Shown here: positions 1 to 5,027 of the stretch, one piece after another | Layout of the letters: the number at the start of each line of letters is the position of its first letter | Position numbering within the stretch: the first letter of the stretch is position 1 | NCBI GenBank assembly: GCA_036444495.1 | Contig: JAZGBC010000231.1 | Coordinates: 1 to 5,578, forward strand | Reading direction: 5' to 3' | Origin: JAZGBC01 sp036444495 | Lineage (GTDB): Bacteria > Pseudomonadota > Alphaproteobacteria > Kiloniellales > J153 | DNA length: 5,578 bases | The notes under the pieces: generated by a model | The model's database searches: none | Told to the model about the DNA's origin: nothing | What the model saw: the letters and a program-made list of their open reading frames with translations, nothing else | Made by a program: the position numbers and the translations under genes

Positions 1-123
1 GACGTCTGCGAGAACTGTGGCGAGTATTACCTTTCCGATTCGGTGGCGGACAAGGTCATGGCGCGAGCCGAGGAGGCGGTCAAGAACGGCGTGGAGGTAG
101 AGATTCTTCGCTATGCGGCATAA
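1..123 (+). CDS. YgiT/MqsA-type zinc-finger protein, antitoxin-like (3' part only)
   Basis: The window opens inside a reading frame that gives 40 residues and stops at TAA 121-123. The visible part starts DVCENCGEYYL and continues as a charged helix (KVMARAEEAVKNGVEVEIL) ending RYAA. A CxxC pair followed by GE-Y, then a short acidic/basic helix, matches the C-terminal half of the short YgiT-type zinc-finger proteins. In these, two CxxC pairs bind one zinc; the first pair would lie upstream of the window. Known members are about 70-80 residues, lack the helix-turn-helix of full MqsA, and commonly sit just downstream of a small toxin-like gene (often DUF4258) as a putative type II toxin-antitoxin pair. 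No HTH follows the zinc motif here, so this is the short form. The partner, if any, is outside the window. The gene ends 49 bases before sdhB on the same strand. The family call is from motif recognition; the antitoxin role is inference. Confidence 0.78.
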   Translation, partial: DVCENCGEYYLSDSVADKVMARAEEAVKNGVEVEILRYAA

Positions 124-172
124 GCCAACCATTCAAGAACTGCGACGCGCACACGAGAGACGGGGATGACCC

Positions 173-952
173 ATGGTCGAATTCACCCTGCCGAAGAACT
201 CCAAGGTCCGTAAGGGCAAGGACCACCCCGCGCCCCAGGGGGCCAAGAACCTCCGCAAGTTCCGCATCTACCGCTGGAGCCCGGACGATGAGGAGAACCC
301 GCGCGTCGACACCTACGAGATCGACCGGGACGCCTGCGGGCCCATGGTCCTGGACGCGCTCATCAAGATCAAGAACGAGGTCGATTCGACGCTCACCTTC
401 CGGCGTTCCTGCCGCGAGGGGGTCTGCGGGTCCTGCGCCATGAACATCGACGGCACCAATACCCTCGCCTGTACCAAGTTCATCGACGAGATCGCGGGCG
501 ACGTGAAAGTCTATCCCCTGCCCCACATGGCGGTGGTCAAGGACCTGGTGCCGGACCTGACCCAGGCCTATGCCCAGTACGAGGCGATCGAGCCCTGGCT
601 CAAGACCACGACCCCCGCGCCCGAGCGCGAGCGTCCGCAAAGCCCGGAGGAGCGCGCGAAGCTCGACGGTTTCTGGGAGTGCATCCTGTGCTTTTCCTGC
701 ACCACGAGCTGCCCCAGCTACTGGTGGAACGCCGACCGCTATCTTGGGCCGGCCGTCCTGCTCCAGGCCTACCGCTGGATCGTCGACAGCCGCGACGAGG
801 CCGCGGGCGAGCGTCTGGACGCGCTGGAAGACCCCTTCCGGCTGTACCGCTGCCACACCATCATGAATTGCACCAAGACCTGCCCGAAGAACCTCAACCC
901 GGCCAAGGCGATCGGCGAGATCAAGAAGCTCATGGTCGAGCGGCGCTTCTAG
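173..952 (+). CDS. sdhB: Succinate dehydrogenase iron-sulfur subunit (SdhB)
   Basis: The electron-transfer subunit of respiratory complex II passes electrons from the SdhA flavin to ubiquinone at the inner membrane. The protein is 259 residues, normal for alphaproteobacteria. All cluster ligands are visible. The N-terminal ferredoxin domain has C80, C85, C88 and C100 for [2Fe-2S] (SCREGVCGSCAMNI). The C-terminal domain has C170, C173, C176 and C237 for [4Fe-4S], and C180, C227 and C233 for [3Fe-4S]. W184/W185 in CPSYWWN and H228 in RCHTIMNC match residues near the quinone site in E. coli SdhB. The basic N-terminus (PKNSKVRKGK) is typical of alphaproteobacterial SdhB. Start ATG 173 is preceded by a G-rich GGGGA at 162-166, a weak ribosome site. 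The gene normally follows sdhA directly; here a zinc-finger antitoxin-like gene lies immediately upstream. sdhA, sdhC and sdhD are not in the window. Confidence 0.98.
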   Translation: MVEFTLPKNSKVRKGKDHPAPQGAKNLRKFRIYRWSPDDEENPRVDTYEIDRDACGPMVLDALIKIKNEVDSTLTFRRSCREGVCGSCAMNIDGTNTLACTKFIDEIAGDVKVYPLPHMAVVKDLVPDLTQAYAQYEAIEPWLKTTTPAPERERPQSPEERAKLDGFWECILCFSCTTSCPSYWWNADRYLGPAVLLQAYRWIVDSRDEAAGERLDALEDPFRLYRCHTIMNCTKTCPKNLNPAKAIGEIKKLMVERRF

Positions 953-962
953 GAGCGGCACC

Positions 963-988
963 GCGCCGGCCGTGCCGGACGCCGGCGC
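963..988 (+). repeat. GC-rich inverted repeat after sdhB
   Basis: GCGCCGGC at 963-970 and its exact complement GCCGGCGC at 981-988 can form an 8-bp stem with a 10-base loop, starting 10 bases after the sdhB stop. No T-tract follows, so it is not a classical intrinsic terminator. It could stabilise the sdhB mRNA 3' end or help Rho-dependent termination, or be chance in such GC-rich DNA. Confidence 0.35.
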
Positions 989-1034
989 CGCATCAATTGA
1001 CTCCCTCTCGCGCGGAACCACCGGAGACCGGCCG

Positions 1035-1694
1035 ATGTACGTGCCCGAAGCCTTCGCCCTGAAAGACGAGGCGTACGTCCGTGACGTCATGGATCGCTAT
1101 GGCTTCGCGCTTCTGGTCACCGCCGCGGACGGCGCGACGCGGGCCAGCCACCTGCCGTTCCTCTTCGATTCCGAACGCGGCCCGCAGGGAACGCTCACCG
1201 CCCACATGGCGCGGGCCAACCCGCAGTGGCGGGATTTGGAGCTTTTGTCCGCCAAGGGCGGGGAAGCGCTGGTGATCTTCCAGGGGCCGCACGCCTATGT
1301 CTCGCCCAACTGGTACGCCGGCAGCCAAGCCGTGCCGACCTGGAACTACGTCGCGGTTCATGCTTACGGCACGCCCGGTTTGATCGAGGATAGTGTACGC
1401 GTACGCGCCCTGCTGGAACGCCTGACCGAGCGGCACGAGCAATGCAGTCCGAAGCCCTGGAGCCTCGCGGGCCAGGAGGAGAAATACACCTCCGCCATGA
1501 TCCGCGGTGTGGTGGCCTTCGAGATCCCCGTTGCGCGCCTGGAAGCCAAGGCCAAGCTCAACCAGAACAAGGGGCCCGAGGACCGCGCCGGAGTGATCGC
1601 CGGTCTGCGCGCCGCGGACGATCCCCTGGCGGCCGAGGTCGCGGCGCTGATGGACGGCGGCCTGGGCGCGGGCGGCGCGGGCGGCGCCGGCTGA
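1035..1694 (+). CDS. paiB: PaiB-type FMN-binding transcriptional regulator family protein
   Basis: A 219-residue protein of the PaiB family (B. subtilis PaiB is of similar size), which has an FMN-binding split-barrel fold. The family hallmarks are present in order: MYVPEAF at 1-7, SHLPF at 38-42, GTLTAHMARANPQW at 52-65, IFQGPHAYVSPNWY at 81-94, VPTWNYVAVHAYG at 100-112 and KLNQNKGPEDRAGVIAGL at 174-191. The family more often has a Ser where Asn176 lies. In Bacillus the paiAB locus affects sporulation and protease production; in proteobacteria the role is unproven, and there is no obvious DNA-binding domain. The start at ATG 1035 is chosen because MYVPEAF is the conserved N-terminus and GGAG (1023-1026) lies 8 bases before it. 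An in-frame GTG at 972 would add 21 unconserved residues. The tail is a Gly/Ala repeat (208-219). The phosphodiesterase gene begins 40 bases later on the same strand, so co-transcription is plausible. Confidence 0.9.
   Translation: MYVPEAFALKDEAYVRDVMDRYGFALLVTAADGATRASHLPFLFDSERGPQGTLTAHMARANPQWRDLELLSAKGGEALVIFQGPHAYVSPNWYAGSQAVPTWNYVAVHAYGTPGLIEDSVRVRALLERLTERHEQCSPKPWSLAGQEEKYTSAMIRGVVAFEIPVARLEAKAKLNQNKGPEDRAGVIAGLRAADDPLAAEVAALMDGGLGAGGAGGAG
1665..1691 (+). repeat. Three 9-base tandem repeats at the 3' end of paiB
   Basis: Units GGCGCGGGC (1665-1673), GGCGCGGGC (1674-1682) and GGCGCCGGC (1683-1691) each encode Gly-Ala-Gly, just before the TGA stop. The repeat lies outside the conserved PaiB fold and makes a flexible tail. 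Slippage could change its length in steps of three residues without a frameshift. Confidence 0.8.
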
Positions 1695-1734
1695 GCCCGG
1701 GACCCGCGGACGCGCTGGGGATGGGAGGGTTATC

Positions 1735-2805
1735 GTGAGGCGCCCGGTGTATGATTTCCGCCGGGTTTCGGCCGGCTCCCGAATCTGGCTGCTGCTCACC
1801 GCCCTGCTCTTTGCCATTGGGACCGCAACCTTGATATCTGCGTCCGACGTTCCGCAGGAAAAAAACGCCGCGCTGCCGGTCTTCGATCTTCAGGGCCATC
1901 GCGGGGCGCGCGGGCTGTATCCCGAGAACTCCCTGGCGGGCTTCGAGGCCGCGCTCGCCCTGGGCGTGACCACGCTCGAGATGGATATCGGCCTGACTCG
2001 CGACGGGGTCTTGGTGGTGCATCACGGCCGCGGGCTCGACCCCGAGCGCACGCGCGGGCCCGGCGGGGCCTGGCTCGAGCCGCCAGCTCCGCTCCTGATC
2101 GAGCTCGATTTCGCCGCTTTGGCCGCCTATGACCTGGGGGCGCTGCGCCCCGGCAGCCGCGCAGCCGAGCGCTTTCCCCATCAGGCCACCCTGCAGGGCG
2201 TAGCCGTGCCTTCGCTCGACCAGGTGTTAGTGCGCGCCGAGGAACTCTCCGGCGGGCGCGTCCGCTACAACGTCGAGACCAAGATCTCGCCCCTCGCCCC
2301 GGAGGAAAGCGCCGAGCCGGAGGATTTTGCCCGGCGCTTAATCGCATCCTTGCGCGGGGCCGGGGTGGCCGGGCGGGCCACGATCCAGTCATTCGACTGG
2401 CGTACGCTTAGACACGTACAGGAGATGGCGCCGGAGATTCCCACGGCCTACCTCACGGCCGAGCGGAGCTGGCTGGACAACCTGGAGCGCGGCCGTCCGG
2501 GCACTTCACCCTGGACCGCGGGGGTCGACCTGGACGAGTTCGGCGGCTCGGCGCCGCGCGCGGTCGTGGAAGCCGGCGGCCGCACCTGGTCGCCCTATTT
2601 CCGGGACCTGCGCGAGGCCGACCTCGGCGAGGCCCACCGTCTGGGCCTCAAGGTCGTGGTCTGGACCGTGAACGAGCCGGCCGACATGGACTCGCTCATC
2701 GACCTGGGCGTGGACGGCATCATCACCGACTACCCGGATCGGGCGCGCAAAGTCCTGGCGGAGAAGGGCCTGGCCCTGCCGCCGGCCTTCCCCGGTAGCC
2801 CCTGA
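1735..2805 (+). CDS. Glycerophosphodiester phosphodiesterase family protein, exported or membrane-anchored
   Basis: A GDPD-family TIM-barrel enzyme of 356 residues, expected to hydrolyse glycerophosphodiesters to glycerol-3-phosphate and an alcohol with a divalent metal. A basic N-terminus (RR..R) followed by a hydrophobic stretch at about 17-36 indicates an uncleaved anchor or signal peptide, so the enzyme likely works in the periplasm. Catalytic residues are visible: H55 (GHRGARG), E82 and D84 (LEMDIGLTRDG), H97 (VVHHG) and E181 (NVETK). The spacing H55-E82-D84-H97 equals that of structurally known bacterial GDPDs. Further family motifs are PENS (63-66), VVVWTVN (307-313) and DGIITDYPD (327-335). 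The residue after H97 is Gly where Asp is usual. There is no cysteine. Start GTG 1735 has GGAGGG at 1724-1729, 5 bases upstream. It lies 40 bases after paiB, probably the same transcript. The preferred substrate, and whether it is GlpQ- or UgpQ-like, cannot be told. Confidence 0.93.
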   Translation: MRRPVYDFRRVSAGSRIWLLLTALLFAIGTATLISASDVPQEKNAALPVFDLQGHRGARGLYPENSLAGFEAALALGVTTLEMDIGLTRDGVLVVHHGRGLDPERTRGPGGAWLEPPAPLLIELDFAALAAYDLGALRPGSRAAERFPHQATLQGVAVPSLDQVLVRAEELSGGRVRYNVETKISPLAPEESAEPEDFARRLIASLRGAGVAGRATIQSFDWRTLRHVQEMAPEIPTAYLTAERSWLDNLERGRPGTSPWTAGVDLDEFGGSAPRAVVEAGGRTWSPYFRDLREADLGEAHRLGLKVVVWTVNEPADMDSLIDLGVDGIITDYPDRARKVLAEKGLALPPAFPGSP

Positions 2806-2834
2806 ACGACTGAATTCAGCGCCTAGCGCTTGGG

Positions 2835-2862
2835 CGTACGTCTCTTGGGTGACGAACGTACG
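2835..2862 (+). repeat. Short inverted repeat downstream of the phosphodiesterase gene
   Basis: CGTACGT (2835-2841) and its complement ACGTACG (2856-2862) flank a 14-base spacer in the intergenic region. The stem is only 7 bp and no T-tract follows. It might be a protein-binding site or a weak hairpin; chance is also possible. The rest of the gap up to 2943 shows no gene and no clear promoter. Confidence 0.3.
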
Positions 2863-2943
2863 GCGCCGTCTCGGCCCGGGAGTCCGCGGTTCCGGCTTAA
2901 TCGGCTGGAAACCGCTGAACTGCTACCCTATACCCTGCTCTCG

Positions 2944-2972
2944 CGTCTCCTGTATACAGGAGACGTTTTTTT
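2944..2972 (+). terminator. Rho-independent terminator-like perfect palindrome with T-tract, in the leader of the 501-residue gene
   Basis: CGTCTCCTGTA (2944-2954) is followed directly by its exact complement (2955-2965), a perfect 22-bp palindrome. As RNA it folds as a 9-bp stem with a TATA loop and is followed by seven T (2966-2972), the classic intrinsic terminator form on the + strand. It lies 138 bases after the phosphodiesterase stop and could end the upstream transcript. Unusually, the T-tract ends only 2 bases before the GGAGAG ribosome site (2975-2980) of the next gene. It may therefore also act as an attenuator or, as DNA, as a dyad operator. Confidence 0.75.
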
Positions 2973-2989
2973 GCGGAGAGATCGACCTA

Positions 2990-4495
2990 ATGCGCCGCAT
3001 CGCCACCCTCTTGACCGCGCTTTGCCTTTGGCTCGCCGCCGGCGGTGTCTCGCTGGCGGGGTTGGACCCCGAGAGCCTGCGCCGGGACCTGACCGAGGCA
3101 CTCACGGGCGGCTTTTCCCTCTACCTGCCCGATGGCATCGGCTACGGCGAGATCACGGCCACGGCCGAGGGCGAGGCGGTGCGCGTCAGGATCACCAAGC
3201 TCACCATGCCGATCCAGGACCTGCCCGGCCTGCTGCATCTGGGCGATGTGGCCTTCACCGTGGCCGACGCCGGCCCCGGCCGGTACCGCGTCTCAAAGGT
3301 CGATACCTCCTCAAAGGCCAGTTTCGTGAACCAGGAAGGCCGCGAGGTGGGGCTGGGCAACTACCGGCTGGAGCGCTTCTCCGGCATCTGGTCGAGCGCC
3401 TTGGCCAACTTTCTCGACCTGGATTTCGTGGCCAGCGGCATCGAGGTGCTCGTGCCCGAGGCGAACTTCGCCCTGGCGCTCGAGAAGGTCACCATGACGG
3501 CCAAATCCAGCGCCGGGGCCGAGGGACGTCTCGATCAGACCACCAGCTTTCAGGCCGGGCCGCTGCGCGCCTTGATGCCGCTATACGGCACGGTCGAGAT
3601 CGCCGAAATCCGCTCGGACAGCGAATTCGCCGGCATGAATCTGGCCGCCTACCGGACCCTGGCCGAGGAGATGGCCAAGGTGAAGCCGGCGGGCAAGGGT
3701 AAGACTCCGGACCGCAAGCAGATAGCGGCGCTGATCGAGCGCATGGCGGAGATCGACATCTTCCCCGAGCGCGTTTGGGAACGCATGCAGCTGCGCGGCC
3801 TGTCCGTCGTCGATCAGAACCAGCAGCCGGTGTTCCGCCTCGAGGAAGCGGAAGTCGACAGCGCCGCGCGCGAGCTGCGGACGCCTCTGGGCGCCGGCAG
3901 CCTGGGCCTGCGCTACGGTGGGCTCGCCATGGAATCCGCCGGCGGTCTGGGGAACCCGGCCTTCCGCCGGCTCGTACCCCATAACGCAGGGTTTATCTTG
4001 AGCGTCGAGCGTTTTCCCACCCAGCCCCTCTGGCGCATCCTGCTGAGCGTGCTCGCCCAGCAAGTGGCCTCCGGGGACTCGCCGTCCGATTCCCAGAACC
4101 TGGCGCCGCTCATCGGCTCCCAACTCCTGACGGCTATCCAGGAGGCGGGGACCGTTTTCCGCCTCGACCGCTTCCACATGGACGCCGAGAGCGGGCGGGT
4201 CAGCGGCGAGGGGGTCGTTACGCTCGGCGCCGCCACGCCGACCGGCGCCACGGGCCACGCGAATTTCCAGATCGTCGGCCTGGACGAGATGATAGCCATC
4301 GCCATGAGCGGCGGCGCCGGGCAGCCGAACGCGGCGGGCGGGGCCATGTTCTTCATGATGCTCAAGGGCATGGCCCGGCGCGAGACCGCGCCGGACGGCA
4401 AGATAGTGGACCATTTCGATATCGAGCTGACCCCGGACGGACAGATCCTGGTCAACGGCCGGCCCGCCGGCCTGATGCCGCCCCCGGCACAGTAG
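2990..4495 (+). CDS. Uncharacterised exported protein of 501 residues
   Basis: I do not recognise this protein with certainty. It begins with a clear signal peptide (MRRIATLLTALCLWLAAGG), with a likely cleavage after SLA at residue 23, so the mature protein is probably periplasmic. The only cysteine is C12 in the signal peptide, so it is neither a lipoprotein nor disulfide-bonded. The mature part alternates short beta-prone segments (for example 62-74, 145-171, 199-208, 303-314, 422-431) with helices at about 216-231, 241-265 and 345-360. There is a lysine-rich stretch at 228-243 and a Gly/Ala-rich hydrophobic stretch at 438-461. It ends with HFDIELTPDGQILVNGRP and a Pro-rich tail. This build recalls the large beta-rich DUF945 (YdgA) and DUF2125 periplasmic families, but that is a weak impression. 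Start ATG 2990 is preferred over an in-frame start at 2849 because it gives the signal peptide and has GGAGAG (2975-2980) 9 bases upstream; the longer form would translate the terminator. Confidence 0.88.
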   Translation: MRRIATLLTALCLWLAAGGVSLAGLDPESLRRDLTEALTGGFSLYLPDGIGYGEITATAEGEAVRVRITKLTMPIQDLPGLLHLGDVAFTVADAGPGRYRVSKVDTSSKASFVNQEGREVGLGNYRLERFSGIWSSALANFLDLDFVASGIEVLVPEANFALALEKVTMTAKSSAGAEGRLDQTTSFQAGPLRALMPLYGTVEIAEIRSDSEFAGMNLAAYRTLAEEMAKVKPAGKGKTPDRKQIAALIERMAEIDIFPERVWERMQLRGLSVVDQNQQPVFRLEEAEVDSAARELRTPLGAGSLGLRYGGLAMESAGGLGNPAFRRLVPHNAGFILSVERFPTQPLWRILLSVLAQQVASGDSPSDSQNLAPLIGSQLLTAIQEAGTVFRLDRFHMDAESGRVSGEGVVTLGAATPTGATGHANFQIVGLDEMIAIAMSGGAGQPNAAGGAMFFMMLKGMARRETAPDGKIVDHFDIELTPDGQILVNGRPAGLMPPPAQ

Positions 4496-4547
4496 GGCGG
4501 CGGCTCCCGCACCTCAGAACCTTTTCATAATGCCCCTGACCACCTCC

Positions 4548-4580
4548 TTGTCATGCTCGGGCTTGACCCGAGCATCCAGG
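4548..4580 (+). repeat. Alphaproteobacterial-type palindromic repeat, copy 1
   Basis: TGCTCGGG (4554-4561) and CCCGAGCA (4567-4574) form an 8-bp hairpin with loop CTTGA, flanked by TTGTCA and TCCAGG. Sequences of this form recur in intergenic regions of many alphaproteobacteria (recalled, not searched). It is the inverted partner of the copy at 4636-4668, with 29 of 33 positions matching. The pair lies between convergent genes and could act as a transcription end or mRNA-stabilising structure. Confidence 0.85.
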
Positions 4581-4635
4581 CCAACGCCCGCAATCTGCTG
4601 ATTCTACGACCATTGTTGTCTGCCCTTTCGGCTGC

Positions 4636-4668
4636 CCTGGACCCTCGGGTCAAGCCCGAGGGTGACAA
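4636..4668 (-). repeat. Alphaproteobacterial-type palindromic repeat, copy 2 (inverted)
   Basis: CCCTCGGG (4642-4649) and CCCGAGGG (4655-4662) form an 8-bp hairpin with loop TCAAG, flanked by CCTGGA and TGACAA. Read on the other strand it equals copy 1 except for two base pairs at the stem foot. The two copies enclose 55 bases (4581-4635) with no gene. The 121-base unit 4548-4668 resembles a REP doublet or a tiny non-autonomous element; I see no target-site duplication. Confidence 0.85.
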
Positions 4669-4693
4669 AAATGGATTATGCCAAGGTCGCACC

Positions 4694-4900
4694 TCAGGAC
4701 AGCGCGATGTCGCCGGTGATCTCGTGGCTGAGCCCGGCGCCCTCCAGGGTCAGTATGACCTTGGCCTTGAGCGTTTCGTTGCCGCTCAGCTTGCCGCTCT
4801 CGATGGCTTGGCGCACCGCCTGCTCCATCTCCCGTTGCGAGGTGACGCCGACCTTCTTGAGAAACTTGCGCACCTCCATATTGAACACGTCCTCGTTCAT
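4694..4900 (-). CDS. Small conserved protein, DUF6494-like
   Basis: A 68-residue protein beginning MNEDVFNMEVRKFLKKVGV, which I recognise as the DUF6494 type, a small family of unknown function common in alphaproteobacteria. The N-terminal half (about 3-37) is predicted helical and charged, with VTSQREMEQAVRQAIESGKL resembling a helix-turn-helix-like helical pair. The C-terminal half (47-67, AKVILTLEGAGLSHEITGDIAL) is two beta strands. There is no signal peptide, membrane segment or cysteine, so it is probably cytosolic. The start at 4900 is chosen because it is the family N-terminus and GGAG (complement of 4911-4914) lies 10 bases upstream. The frame stays open back to 5029 but that would overlap the divergent gene's start. 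It converges on the 501-residue gene across the palindromic repeats and diverges from the dioxygenase gene. Function is unknown. Confidence 0.85.
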   Translation of the reverse strand: MNEDVFNMEVRKFLKKVGVTSQREMEQAVRQAIESGKLSGNETLKAKVILTLEGAGLSHEITGDIALS

Positions 4901-4991
4901 GCCTGGTTTTCTCCGTGGGCTCGCGTCTGTTTTGTAGGCGTGGAGCGCGAACATAACGGCTCGACCGCCCCTGCGCCATGGCTTGTCGCGA

Positions 4992-5020
4992 TTGGACGCT
5001 AGGGGAATTTTGGCTAGACT
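4992..5020 (+). promoter_or_regulatory. Candidate sigma70-type promoter of the dioxygenase gene
   Basis: TTGGAC (4992-4997) and TAGACT (5015-5020) are separated by exactly 17 bases. The expected transcription start, 7 bases past the -10 box, is at 5027-5028, i.e. on the ATG itself, so the mRNA would be leaderless. This fits the lack of a Shine-Dalgarno at normal distance (the only purine run, AGGGGAA at 5001-5007, is 20 bases away). The -35 match is only partial. Confidence 0.45.
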
Positions 5021-5027
5021 TTCAGCC

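Noticed and set aside
80..1090. Long open frame (336 codons) on the - strand opposite sdhB
   Set aside because: It is the antisense shadow of sdhB, whose full set of cluster cysteines proves the + strand. Long antisense frames are expected at this GC content.
993..1817. 274-codon frame on the - strand opposite paiB
   Set aside because: Shadow of the conserved PaiB reading frame; its translation is Arg/Gly/Ala-rich with no recognisable motif.
1558..2392. Two - strand frames opposite the phosphodiesterase gene (1558-2181, 1796-2392)
   Set aside because: Arg/Pro-rich translations typical of antisense frames in GC-rich genes; the + strand carries all GDPD catalytic motifs.
2849..2989. Possible 47-residue N-terminal extension of the 501-residue protein
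   Set aside because: It would run through the terminator hairpin and bury the signal peptide; no better ribosome site than the one before 2990.
2830..3702. 290-codon + strand frame overlapping the start of the 501-residue gene
   Set aside because: Wrong frame: Arg/Gly/Pro-rich, no signal peptide, runs through the terminator-like palindrome. The frame beginning at 2990 has a ribosome site and a signal peptide.
3581..4512. Two - strand frames opposite the 501-residue gene (3581-4414, 3913-4512)
   Set aside because: Antisense shadows; the + strand frame has start signals and a plausible exported protein.
4548..4668. Reading the repeat pair as an insertion-sequence remnant or CRISPR
   Set aside because: Only two inverted copies, no spacers in series, no transposase frame and no target-site duplication; it fits a dispersed palindromic repeat better.
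4901..4990. Promoter for the DUF6494-like gene on the - strand
   Set aside because: TATGTT- and TACAAA-like -10 boxes can be found on the complement, but without an acceptable -35 box at proper spacing; not enough to call.
4553..5002. + strand frames across the repeats and the DUF6494-like gene (4553-5002, 4662-4937)
   Set aside because: They translate the palindromic repeats or the antisense of a recognised small gene, and have no ribosome site.
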